Part shown: positions 46,923-57,520 of the stretch, one piece after another | Position numbering within the stretch: the first letter of the stretch is position 1 | How the letters are laid out: each line of letters opens with the position of its first letter | Assembly: GCA_001600415.1 (NCBI GenBank) | Contig: BCJX01000024.1 | Location: forward strand, 56,040 to 120,039 | Length of the DNA stretch: 64,000 bases | Direction of reading: 5' to 3' | Origin: Pascua guehoae | Taxonomy: Eukaryota > Basidiomycota > Tremellomycetes > Trichosporonales > Trichosporonaceae | Notes under the pieces: generated by a model | Told to the model about the DNA's origin: nothing | What the model saw: only the letters and a program-made list of their open reading frames with translations | The model's database searches: none | Made by a program: the position numbers and the translations under genes

Positions 46923-48493
46923 AGGGATCGGGATACGCTGGGGGTGCAAAGCGTCGGAGTCGGAGGCGGCGGCGGTTGAGAGGGGCGGGGGAGGGAAGAG
47001 AAAAGTCCAAGTGCAAGAGTCGGGTGCCGGTCAGTTAGCGAGTTTGTCGGGTTCGGGGGTCGAGTGCGAGTTGTCGAGATCAATGCGTGTCGACCATCAT
47101 GGCCTGCTGGGAGAGTGGAGTGGGTGGTGTCGAGTTGAGAGTTTGCGTTGTTGAGTATGCCTGCTGGGTAGCGCTGGTGGCTGTGGGCTGGGGGCCGAGG
47201 GGGGACCGGCAAGGGGGTTGGGAGGCTTGTGATTAGTTTGGTGGCTTTTGCTTTGTGGGTGGTGGGACTTTTGGTTTGTTTAGGGATAGGAACGAGGACT
47301 GACAGACATGGGAGGCAAGGCCAAAGACCCTTAATCCCACCGGGCACCCATCCATTTACCCTGCATGGATACCTGGCCGATTTCATCATCAGCCGGGTGG
47401 CTCCCACCTGAATGCCGTCGTCGTGCTGCATAGCACCAGCATCCCATCATCACCCCACCCATGTCGCAGCATTCTTCATTCCATTGCAGGCGCCAGGAAA
47501 GCTTAACTATCAGCAGGCAGCAACAGTACGAGCAGTGCTGATCACAGCACAATTTCTGGGCTCAGATCGCCCCCGGCTGCCAAGCCAACTGCGCCCGCGA
47601 CGCAACGGCTAGACGGCTGGCAGTTCTCTGCCAACATTGTTATATAATGATGAGCGCAGCATGCCACCCAAATGCTCCGATCAACATGCCACGATGCCAC
47701 CACATGCAGGCAGGTTTGCAACTCTTCCATGCGTCATTGTGGATCGTCTCGGAAGCAATGCGCAGCCACTCACACCTCTCCACACCCACTTTTCGCATGC
47801 ATCCTGTGCGTCCTTCCCGTCGTGTGCCGGCATGCTCCCGTCACACAACCACCAGCACCCACTTTTTTCACTGACGACACCGCAATTCGCGTGCCTGCAA
47901 CGTCGTTCAGCTCGGAGCACCGCTCCGTCTCGTGGCACCCAGCAGCCAGCAGGTATCATGGTAGGACGACAACATTTGGCTCAGGAACCCTGCGAGGTAA
48001 AACTTGCCGCACTCCTGAATGCGCTAAAGGGGTACAGCAAAGCGCACAGCTTGCACCATGGTGGCAGTACACTACAAGCTGAGCCCACACAACGGAGGAC
48101 TGCACCATGCCCAAATGGGCAGCAACAGCTTTTCCACAGCGGTGCATGAAGATTCCAATTCAACACCGCATAATTCAACACAGCATCAACAAACACTTGC
48201 CTGAATTGCTTCAGCAAACACGAGCTAACCCTGTGGCTGCACCGCACTGACATTCACTACCCCGAAACCGACCTAGCCAGCCGTGGCGCGTGTGGCGTCG
48301 ACGCGACGCGCCGGGTTGGCGTCGGCGGACGGCTTCCGAACCCTGCCGCGGTCCTTCGAGCCCACCCCAATCGACACTCGGGATGCCTAACTTTGCTCTC
48401 CTGCCGTGTCTGTTGCTCCCTCATAAGCGCTATTGTTGTGTCAAAAACTGTCTTTAGTCAGACGCGCCTACTTGAATGCAGCTCGCGGATACA

Positions 48494-48566
48494 CTTCGAG
48501 CCCAGACTGGGTGGCGCTGGTCACAGTCACTTCGAGTCCAGACTGTGTGGCGCTTGCCACAGCCCC
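48494..48566. repeat. Direct tandem repeat, ~36-nt unit, two copies
   Basis: CACTTCGAGCCCAGACTGGG-TGGCGCTGGTCACAG is followed by CACTTCGAGTCCAGACTGTG-TGGCGCTTGCCACAG, differing at a few bases. Confidence 0.8.
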
Positions 48567-48984
48567 ATTGAGCATATCTTGACTGTCACGTCCCCCTAGA
48601 CTCTGGGGTTGCGACCGAGCGCCGGCGGTAGCGTTTACGTTACTCGCACAGCCGAACCCTTTCTTCCAGTGCGGTTGACTGCCCATCTCAGTCCCTTTAA
48701 GTTTACACATCAGGAAGTCCACCTCGGCTCAACGCCGTTGTCATGATACGCTCACCCACGGTGGATCCCAGCTCTTCGGTGGCAGCAGGCACGTTTCTGC
48801 TTATCGTCGCATGCCTGGGCGGAACCACACGGCCTCTGCAACAACAATACCATCATGCTTGCGAAACAGATTGCGTGGCGACAGGACTGCTTAGGACACT
48901 CAGGGCGTACGGGATCGCCAATGGCGGTCAGTGTGACCACGTGTTGAGACGGCCGTGTGGCGCGTGCGGTGGGTATGGTATGTG

Positions 48985-49430
48985 CTATGCATGCCATGTG
49001 CTATGTGGCATTGCGCATGTGGCGCTCTCTCGCAACACATGCCAACACCGTGCACCACCACACCAACAGGGCGGGGCATCGACAGACTCGACTTTCGAGA
49101 TGCGATAACCTTGTCGACCACAGGGGTCCACATCCACGTCGAGGGCCGAGGGCTTCATCTTCTTGAATCCATTGCTGTCCCAATCGTTCCAGTACGAGGC
49201 CTCCAACAAAGCGGCAGCTGTACCCAGGGCATCACGTGTATAATACTGAATACGATAGCTATGAACTGCTGAGCAGATGAAGAGGGAGGTTATGCGCACC
49301 GCATCACGGCTGTGGCCACTCTGGAGACCGTTTTATGGATGTTGAAGACGTGCACGAACAGGTATCGTTCCTCCTCCAAAACGGACCCGGTATGACCATG
49401 GCGCGAGGGATCAAGGAGAGACGACAAGGA
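48985..49430 (-). CDS. Hypothetical, two joined coding-like exons (fragment)
   Basis: Exon A (49430-49300) follows a TTAG acceptor and reads LDPSRHGHTGSVLEEERYLF, then VHVFNIHKTVSRVATAVM. It ends at a GTGCGC donor. After a 41-nt intron ending CATAG, exon B (from 49258) continues in frame with YRIQYYTRDALGTAAALLEA, SYWNDWDSNGFKKMKPSALD and VDVDPCGRQGYRISKVES, reaching a stop at 48985. The phase match and protein-like composition support real or recently real coding. I find no start codon or domain. It may be the 3' part of a decayed gene. Confidence 0.35.
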
Positions 49431-49619
49431 CTAAGTGAGGGGCAGAGAAGGCAGGGTGGAGGTGTGAGTTGTATCATGAGGCGATGGGGCCGATGCGATG
49501 CGTCCATGGAAAAGTGGAGGCAATGATGCCGAGTCGTGAAAGTTTTGCAAGTGCGCTCGATGGATTATTTGGGAGAGAAACCCGAGCAGTACATCGATGC
49601 TGTGGGAGGCGATGTCGTC

Positions 49620-49860
49620 CTAGCCTTCGAGGACAGTGTTGCAGTACACATCCCTGCTATGGACGACTGCACAGCCGTGGCAGTCTTGTCGGTCGCAATC
49701 GCGGAACCAGCGGGGTACGTGGGCTGCCGTTGTATCTGTGGACAGGTAGCCCATCATCTCTGGGGGACGAAGAAGCCGTGCATTGGGACAGAAATCGCGG
49801 ATTCGGTGTACGGGTCGTCCAGGGAGGTCACGGTCTCGGGAGATGACAAGTCGATGCTGC
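49620..49860 (-). pseudogene. Decayed relative of the orphan membrane protein at 51086
   Basis: The minus strand encodes SSPETVTSLDDPYTESAISV and HGFFVP, then after a one-base frame change GYLSTDTTAAHVPRWFRDCD, ending in a stop at 49620. The intact neighbour has DPQTVTAALPGGPYTASVST, FGLSVP and GYVATYCEAVDIPGWLRDCG in the same order. The frame change falls in a run of five C. The N-terminal part of the family is not recognisable upstream. Confidence 0.5.
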
Positions 49861-51085
49861 TGACACCTGTGTCTACCTGCCAGATAATCCTCCAAGTCAT
49901 GGTCTCCTTGGATCATTCCAGCAGACAAGGTAATGGCCATCGGCCGCTGTCGATGTCGCCGATGCCAGCACACCTGGAAGGGGTAAAATCCTTGAAGCCC
50001 CAAGTGCTTCAATGCTCATTGGGCTCGAAGGGCTCGCACTTTACTTTGACTTGCCTCTGGCCAATTGTCGGGGAAGGCACAGCCGAAGCCTCCCTCCATG
50101 GCGAGTATTGGGGTGACGATGGTAGGGTATGTTATGAGTTTCATAAGGGCATTGGGAGGTGAGTGAATGCAGCGGATCCATGCTACTCTCCTTATATATG
50201 GCGTCAGGCTGGCCCTCGTTTCCATTTTGTGACTTGGGCATTCTGCAACGATCAGGAAGAACCCTGTGAAGCCGTGGTGCGCGCATGGAGAGCAGGCCCA
50301 GTTCAGGCATGGCCATGTAATGGTAATCAATGGCATGGTTCCTGGTGCTATCTGCCCGATATCCACGTGACTCTGGTTCCGCTAGTGCCCTTGTTCTCCA
50401 CAGTGACGCACGCCAAGAGGGTATTTCGTTCCTGTGCAGTTGACATGAGACTCCAAATACATTCCTCTTTCCAGTGCTGACTGCGGGATAACCGCCCTTA
50501 TCGGTGTTGTGTACGTACGTGTATGGCACCACTGTAGTGGGGACGTCATCCTAGCGCTTACATCCCGCAAGCGTAATGGTCTGCGCAGTAAACCAAGCCC
50601 GCCAAGCTCCTACGTGCACCAGACATGTGACGGATGTTGACCAACTTTGCACCAGCGGGTAGCAAGACCAGGGAGCTGTCCACACCAAACACCGCTAGTC
50701 TGACTCGCCAGGAACCAACCCCTTTGAACACTTGTGGTGGTTTCCAATAGCCCAGTTTGTGCAGGAGGTTGGCGATAATGGACACATGAGCCGCCAACGC
50801 GCAATCACCAAGACCTTGGCAGTTGCGCGATTGGCACAGCTCATTACTACTGTACTATAGAAGCGCGAGCAGAGTCAGCGCTGGCCGACTCTTCCCCAAC
50901 ATCCAAAAACCTCGCCACTTGGATCATCATCCTTTCGCTATCCCCTGAGCCTTCATAACATCAGGAACGACGCTGCACATATTGCACGCCACGTACATCC
51001 AGCACTACGCTACACGCAAAGAAACAGCGACCCTCGTTCCCCTCTTTCGCCACTCTCCCCACTTACAACACTCGAACTCTCAACG

Positions 51086-51934
51086 ATGAGCAGCCTTTGG
51101 AACTGCACTTTCGAAGGCAACCAAACGGTGGCGGCTCTATGTTGCGCGCCTGACAACGTTACCACCGTAAGGAGCCCCCAACAAATGAGCTGCAACGTTT
51201 CGGACGCGGACGAGTTCCGTACCTGCGTCGACCGTCACGACAAATTCATGTCGTGGTATTGCGCCCAGCCAGCACCATCAGGCGCGAGGCCCACCGTCGT
51301 ATTCAGCCCGTGGCGGCTCGTCCTGGTCGTTCTGGCTTTTATGGCTAGCTTTACTGTGGCCGATACTGCCAATACCGTTAGGTACGTCACACCGCTGTCC
51401 CTCGAGACTCATGACCCCTGTGACTAACGACCATACAGCGGCGGCGACATACTGGCGGCCGAACAACCGTGGCGTCGCCCGGCATCAGGCTACCACGGAC
51501 GGCTCAACACGCGGAGCGAAGCCCACTGCAAGCAATTCGACCCGGACGACCAAAGCGAATGGAACTTCAATGCCTTTACGCCAAGTCGGAGGGTCACCCA
51601 CAACATCGCCTGCACGCAATCCACAGACCCATGCCGATTCGAGACGCCAGAGCCGTTGACCGAGACATGTACAGCCACCTGGCAATCGCGGGTAGAGATC
51701 GGAATCGACCCACAGACCGTTACCGCCGCATTGCCGGGAGGTCCGTATACCGCGTCCGTGTCGACCCGGTTTACGTTTGGGCTTTCCGTGCCCAGCGGGC
51801 AAAAGGGGTACGTTGCCACTTACTGCGAGGCTGTAGACATACCTGGCTGGTTGCGCGACTGTGGCGACGGGAGCGAGTACCGCACCAGATTGGTCGTCCC
51901 GCTGCGAGGCGCGGTCAATGTGGTGATGATCTAG
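51086..51934 (+). CDS. Orphan single-pass membrane protein with glycosylated Cys-rich N-terminus
   Basis: Two exons (51086-51381, 51439-51934; intron GTACGT..CATACAG, phase 2) give 263 aa. The first ~70 residues (MSSLWNCTFEGNQTVAALCC, then APDNVTTV) have four N-glycosylation sequons and six Cys in a W-x-C..CC..C..C..C spacing. A membrane segment follows (WRLVLVVLAFMASFTVA, about residues 76-93), then a Cys-poor region with CKQFDP, CTQSTDPCRFETPEPLTETC and the C-terminal block DPQTVTAALPGGPYTASVST. No known domain is recognised. The W-x-C..CC start is reminiscent of small fungal secreted Cys-rich families, but that is a loose resemblance. Topology is unresolved, since there is no N-terminal signal peptide. 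A decayed relative lies on the opposite strand about 1.2 kb away. Confidence 0.6.
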
Positions 51935-52656
51935 GCACACTCGCGCACCGTCGCGTGCACACACCGCCGCGCGCGACTCGATTCATGCATCACTTTATCA
52001 GTCCTGAGGATACTCGAGATGTTTGAGTAGTCGCAATCGAAAGACCAACTGGGTGGACTAATCCTGAGGTCAGACCCCCTTTGGATGGAAGGTCAACCAG
52101 GTACACAGTCAGATGGGGACTCGACTCTCCCGTGCGACAGGCTGGAAATGCAAAGGATTGCCATTGTTGCAGAACTAATGCCTTCGGGGTCATCGTGTCC
52201 GATTTCTCGTTCGCTGCAGTAAAATTGCCACTAGGGAGCGTGGAGTGGAAGGGAGCCGAAAAGAGGGCACAGTTTCGGCAGTAGTGATGGAGGATGTCGT
52301 GTGATGGTGTGTTGAGGGATGTTCGAGATACTGTACCACGCGGGAATGTGTGGCGAAGAGTGAGGTAAGGGAACTGCTGTGCGGCAGTATGTTCAGAAGG
52401 GTGAAAGTAAGACAATTGGACGATACTCCTGGGGATGTGAGGCTATTGTAAGTAGGGTTCCGCCAGGCAAACTTGATATGTGAGTGAGAGGCAGTTGCAT
52501 GCATATCGATACAGTGTATGGGAGCCAGGCCAGCTGGACAATTTTGAGGGGTTGTGTGCATGTTGAACGAGAAGAGAGTCGTTGGGGAGTGATTGGAGGT
52601 GCCGGGTGGAATGGTGGGGGGAGGGGAGGAGGGGGAGGGGGAATCCTTTTGGGCGC
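51935..52656. other. Convergent intergenic region
   Basis: The region lies between the orphan gene and chitinase stops. No gene is supported; G-rich low complexity is present near 52600-52640. Confidence 0.6.
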
Positions 52657-54401
52657 TTAGGACGCCTTCGCCCACTCGACACCCTTGGTGGCGGTGTTCA
52701 TGTAGGTGGCCGCAGTCTAATAGTTAGCGACCGCTGTGATGAAGGGGGCTCGATTTGTGACTCACTGCATCCTTCTGCTGCCAGAGCATGATGCCACCGG
52801 TGCCTCCGAGACACTTGTTGATGTCCGCGGCCTCCATGAAGCCGCCTGCAGGGGCGTCCTCGGCCACGGTGGGCTTGCCGATGACAATCTGCTCGGGCTT
52901 GAAGATTTCGGTGAGCTGCGTGAAGCCCTCGCCCATCGTCTCGTGCTGGCCCTGGTCCTTGCCGGTAATGAACTGTGGGTGTTAGGATGCGTGGACGGGG
53001 CACTTGTAGGTATCTCTGAACTCACCGAGCAGTCGGTGTAGTAAGTGTCGGCGTTGTAGTACTGGAGCGAGACGAAGTCGACAATGTTGGCAATCTCCTT
53101 GGCAACACCGGTGTACCAAGACTTCCATCCCCAGGCCTCGTTGGTGCTGAACCACGCGGCGAGTGGCGCGGCACTGATGAGCTTGTCCTCCTTGAGGTTG
53201 GCCTTGAGCTCCTTGTGGAAGTCGATAAGCCATGTCGTGGCCACGTCCATCTTTTCCTTGGTCGCCTCGTCCTCGTAATCGACGTCGACACCGTCGAAGC
53301 TCTCGTTGACCACGGCGGCGATCTCCTTGGCATACGCCTTGGGCTCCTTGTCGAGGACCACGTCTGCGATTGTCAGTCGTCTGCAATGGTTGCGTAGTAG
53401 AATAAAAGGGACTCACCACCGGCACCGAAGAGCGACATCATGACCGCCACGCCCTTCTCGTTCCACTTCTTCTTCATGTCCATGTGGTCGGACTTGTCGA
53501 GCCAAGCCTTGACATTGTCGAAGGGACCGCCCTTGTCGTTGCGGTAAAATGCGAGCGCGATGCGGTTGGTGGCGCCGATGTCCTGGTCAGGCGTAGGCAG
53601 GAAGTTGCCGGCGTCGTAGTACGTGACGATGTGCGGCGCCTTGAAGGGAGTCTTGTTGGTGTATGTCGAGGCTGAAGCCCCACCAGCAGCGGGAGCAGCA
53701 GAGTCGGCGGCAGCGGGAGCAGAACCGGCAGCAGCAGGAGCAGAAGAGCCAGCAGCAGCGGGAGCAGAAGAGCCAGCCGCGGCAGGAGTGGCGGCGGATC
53801 CGGGGTCCATGCCATCAGCCGCCTTAGGGGTGGCCGCGGATCCGGGGTCCATGCCATCAGCCGCCTTAGGGGTGGCGGCAGCGGCAGGGGCGGACGAGTC
53901 GGCAGCCGCCGGGGCAGCGGCGGTTCCGGGGTCCATTCCATCTGCAACGGCTGCAGGGGCAGCCGCAGAGGAACCGGCTGCGGGGGCAGCGGCCGCGGAA
54001 CCACCGGCAGCCGGGGCAGAGAGGACAGCCTGGTCGGCTGGTGCGGCGGCACCCACAACCGCACCAGCGGGGGCAGCGGGGGCAGCGTCACCAGCAGCAC
54101 CGGGAGCAGCAGCGGCGGCGGCGACAGCATCAGGGTCAGCGGCAGCGGCAGAGGCGAGAGCAGCGGCAGAAGCAGCCGCGGCGGTCGCGCCAGCGGCGCC
54201 AGCGGGAACGGTGACCGTGAGAGTGAGGACCATCTCATCGGCAGCGGGAGCGGCGGCTCCGCCAGCGGGGGCGGCCGCGGGGGAGACCGCGGCGGGGGCA
54301 GCGGCAGCGGGGGCGGCGGCAGCGTCGGCCTGGGGCATGGGGGCGGCGAAAGTGGAGGTCGCGAGGACGGCGGCGAGGGCGAAGAGCTTGGAGTACTGCA
54401 T
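52657..54401 (-). CDS. Secreted GH18 chitinase-like protein with long Ala-rich linker
   Basis: Four exons (54401-53417, 53363-53026, 52972-52766, 52716-52657) give 529 aa. The signal peptide is MQYSKLFALAAVLATSTFA. Residues ~20-240 are almost pure Ala/Pro/Ser/Gly with embedded repeats (PKAADGMDPGSAAT), probably a heavily O-mannosylated wall-spanning stalk. The catalytic domain starts at HIVTYYDAGNFLP. FDGVDVDYED (about 349-358) is the GH18 D-x-x-D-x-D-x-E signature with the catalytic Glu present. VDFVSLQYYNADTYYTDCS and GGIMLWQQKDA correspond to the [QM]-x-Y and W strands at the barrel end. The enzyme should cleave chitin or related beta-1,4-GlcNAc polymers outside the cell. The GH18 group also contains non-chitinase members (for example endo-acetylglucosaminidases), so the substrate is an inference. 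Confidence 0.9.
53800..53880 (-). repeat. Tandem 42-nt coding repeat in chitinase linker
   Basis: Two nearly perfect copies encode KAADGMDPGSAATP, and a diverged related unit (ADGMDPGTAAAP) lies at about 53925-53960. Confidence 0.85.
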
Positions 54402-54410
54402 GTTGATTTG

Positions 54411-54730
54411 TTGTTGGTTTGTTGGGTGTTGGTTGTTAAAGTGTGTTTGAGTTGGTGTGCGCTGGTGCGGGTTGCAATGCGGTTTGTTGGTGTTGGGTTG
54501 TTGGGTTGGTTGGTTTGTTGAGTTGGTTGTGTTGTTGTTGTCGGGCCGGCCGAGTTGTAGTTGTCAAAACTGGTGTTGGTTGAGTTGGTTGTTGTGTTCG
54601 AGTTTGTCGTCGGTCCTGCCGAAGTTGTTGGTTGTACTGTTGGTTGGTTGGTGGTTGTGTTGGTCGGGCCTGCCGAGGAGTTGTTGAGTTGGTTTGTTGG
54701 TTGGTTTGTTGGTTGGTTTGGTGGTTGTTG
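54411..54730 (-). repeat. CAAC/CCAA-rich low-complexity leader of chitinase gene
   Basis: On the transcribed strand the ~320 nt before the ATG are dominated by CAAC, CCAAC and AACCAACAA units (plus strand TTGGTTGTTG). Such an unstructured C/A leader between a TATA box and the start codon fits a long 5' UTR. Confidence 0.75.
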
Positions 54731-54760
54731 ATGGAGTTGAAGAGGCTCGAGGCAGGCCTC

Positions 54761-54770
54761 TTATATATCT
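54761..54770 (-). promoter_or_regulatory. TATA box of chitinase gene
   Basis: The minus strand reads AGATATATAAGAGG, about 360 nt upstream of the ATG at 54401 and just upstream of the CAAC-rich leader. This implies a 5' UTR of roughly 330 nt. Confidence 0.5.
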
Positions 54771-56728
54771 TTTTCCGGCCGCATCCCTCTCAGTGTCTCT
54801 GTCAGCCAGCTGGCTGTGAGACTCGACTTGCAGTGGGTTCAAGTCAGACCATTTGGGTGAGTACAATGCTGGCGCCTAGGTGCAAAACGCAGAGTCCCCT
54901 CTACAGGCGGGCCAGTTTCGTCAGACCTGCTAGCCATTGTTGTTGGGACTGAAGGAGGTCGGTTTCGAGTAGGTATGTGTCCACCAAGGAGTGTTGCACG
55001 TCGGGCTTGAAACGTGTCGGAGCATGCACTCCATGGTGGTTACGAATGGGAATGGTGGATTGTTCAAGATGAAGGGCAATGATCAAACGTCGATGAGAGT
55101 GCAACCCCGCTCTCCTGGCCCCGGCGTGTGGACATTTAGCTTCCGCACACACCACGATTATCACACAGCGTCCCTGCCGAAACAGGCAATGTCACCAGGG
55201 GTTGTCTGCGTCACGTTTGAGATTCGATGACGTGTCCTTGGTAGTAACCTCGTTTTGTAATGCGTATCATAACCCTTCTTAATTGACTTGGTATCACGGC
55301 TTAACAGATATTTTGGAACATTTGAACCTTGGCGACTGCAGGATTCAGGCACGTCCAATTATAGGCCAGATTCTGCTGTCAACTACCCCTTGAACGCGCT
55401 TCAAATGAGGAGGGAGCCAAGGAGAAATAGGCGGACACTGGGGCACAAACGCGACTGCTCCTCCTTCCCGCCGTACATCTCGTGCTTCATGTTCTGGGCG
55501 CCGTAGAGTTGATTGGCTGGCAAAGACCCTCCGTACACCCGGGTCATGTTTCGAGCCCCTCGGTGCAACAGCACTGACAGTCCCCCCTGCAGTACCTCGG
55601 CCAGCTCAAATTAGACCGAGCAATTCAGCGCCAAGCTGACACAGGTCCATCTGACTGGAGCCTGGGCCGTTCTCATCCCCTGCTGTCATTAACCTGCTAT
55701 AGTTCGTCAGCCATTGCGATGTCGAACCAAACCTCCATGCCCCTCGCTCCCTACCTGCCTTCGAACTCGTTTGTGCCCCTGCTACACTCCTGCGCCCCTG
55801 TCTGCTGTATGTTTGCTCTCCTAGTCAAGCTCCTATTAAGCGTCCGGTTGCACCTCGAACGCTCCCAATGCGTTTGCAATGTATTTGACGTCCATTTATC
55901 CTGACGTTCATATTCATCCCCTGCTGTTCTCATGTACTCCTGTTATGTAAGGACCCCTGTCCCTCGTGTTTATGCTCCTGTCCTGTTCGCACTTACACTT
56001 GTGCTCTGTCACAATCTCCTATCCGCTCCTGTTTGCATCCGTGTTTGCGCGTGCCCCTGCCATGAACTCTGCGGTGGAAGACGCCTGTACCCGTCATCAT
56101 GCCCTGCGCTTCACCTTACGTCAGTGTATGCTTCTCACTTTCACTCCAAGAATAGTCCAGACCTCAACTCCTTTCCCCCGCTTCCCCTCATATCGGGTGG
56201 ATAGCTGGGAGTGGCGAGCATCATCACTGACAGGTACGGTATCAGTAGTATTTCGAAGTCAGATCGGACCAGGACGTCGGTTGCGTTCAAACCTCAGTCC
56301 GGAAACGTCTCAACCCCCGTGCTCCATGTCCACGATTGCCACGCCCTTGTGTAGATTCTTACGCGTCGGACATGGTCATGTGCTGCACTAGGAGCCGAGC
56401 TTATTCTTCTGACTGATAGGGGGCATGAGGTCTGGCCATTTGTGAAAGCGACACACATGCTCCCCAGCAGACGGGATACTAGGGGATGTGAGACTGCCAT
56501 CGTGAACACTGCCGGTTGCGAGATAGAGCATTGATTCATCATTACGTGTACAAACTTTGGGAAGCTGTATTACTTGTCTCAAATCGTTTCTCATTTCCGG
56601 TTTCTGCCATTGATTCGAGCTGAATCGGATTACATTTGCTTTCTTGTTCAGTCGTGTCCTGTACAGTACTGTGTAGCGCACCTCCTTGCGGTGACACTGG
56701 CAGTTTCCACCTCAGGATGCAGGCCGCC

Positions 56729-57520
56729 TTAGTAGTACTCGGGGACGAAAATCCACTTCTGGTTTGGGTTATCCTTGCCACACGTCCAGAGCCAGAGGGT
56801 CTGTCCGTTGCTCGTGTGACCCCACGGGCGGTCGAGGCAGAGACCACGCGCTAGCGTCAGTGTTTGGTGATTGGCAGATTGTTGTGCTGTTCTAGGCCCT
56901 CACTCTTCAGGAGGTTACCGTCCCATACCCAATTCTGGGGGCTCCTGAGGTCGCAGTCTCCAGTGATAACTGCGTCTCCATCCGTGGCTGTTTGGGCGTT
57001 CACGATGGTCAGAGTTGTGGTAGAGCGTAACAGAGCACGGCCGTGAAGAGTAGGGACAACGGGGAGGTGTACATAGGCGGCACATGTTAGCATCTCCCGT
57101 CCTCAGACCAGGGGTACAATTACGCACGGTGATATCTGTTGACGTTCACCGCACACCGATTTTGGTCAAACGGCCACAGCTGGAATTGGTTGAAGAATGT
57201 CGAGTCAATGCGGATACGCTGCTGAACATTGCCGTTGCACTCCCAGCTGTTTGTTTAGCACAAAACACAGCGTGCGGGGGTATTTAGGCTTTGGCTTCTT
57301 GTGATGGAAGAAGGAATACGACTCACAGCCAAATCCGGTAGGCCAGAGAGTCGTCGCCGACAAGGGGCGCCTCGACGCAGACCTCGAGGTTATCGGCAGG
57401 GCGAAGAGTGTAGAATTGAGGGGCCGCCATGGCAGTGGCGTCATCCTGAGCCTCAGGGGCTGGCGCAGGGGCTGCGGCGACAGCACAGAGAGTGGCGAGT
57501 GCGAGAGAGAGGAAATACAT
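56729..57520 (-). CDS. Secreted small ricin B-type lectin-like protein
   Basis: The start at 57520 gives a signal peptide (MYFLSLALATLCAVAAAPAP). Four exons can be chained. The first ends RPADNLEVCVEAPLVGDDSL. The second runs IWLWECNGNVQQRIRIDSTF to NRCAVNVNRYH. The third reads DGDAVITGDCDLRSPQNWVW. The last is RGLCLDRPWGHTSNGQTLWL, then WTCGKDNPNQKWIFVPEYY. C-[LV]-[DE], G-x-x-[LV]-x-[LI]-W-x-C and the Q-x-W repeat (here NQKW, QNW, QQRI) are ricin-type beta-trefoil hallmarks. The protein should be an extracellular carbohydrate-binding module. It lacks an attached enzyme, so it is a stand-alone lectin. The third intron donor (A/GTGAGG) and the long second intron are less certain. The start lies ~95 nt from a TATA-like site. 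Confidence 0.78.

Larger units (their letters stand above)
46923..51085. other. 4.2-kb gene-poor block with decayed coding traces
   Basis: No intact gene is supported. It holds a short tandem duplication (48494-48566), two exon-like minus-strand segments (48985-49430) and a decayed copy of the neighbouring orphan gene (49620-49860), listed separately. Base composition is more balanced than in the housekeeping genes. Confidence 0.5.
54402..56728. other. Chitinase 5' leader plus gene-poor region
   Basis: 54402-54740 is the repeat-rich chitinase leader and promoter. From 54.8 to 56.7 kb open frames are short and unsupported on both strands. Confidence 0.5.

Noticed and set aside
49536..50162. 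208-aa plus-strand ORF
   Set aside because: It is antisense to the decayed orphan-family copy, whose ordered similarity to the gene at 51086 is better evidence. The plus frame shows no domain.
53623..54450. 275-aa plus-strand Ala-rich ORF
   Set aside because: It is the antisense reading of the chitinase Ala-rich linker, which reads as Ala-rich on both strands because of GC repeats.
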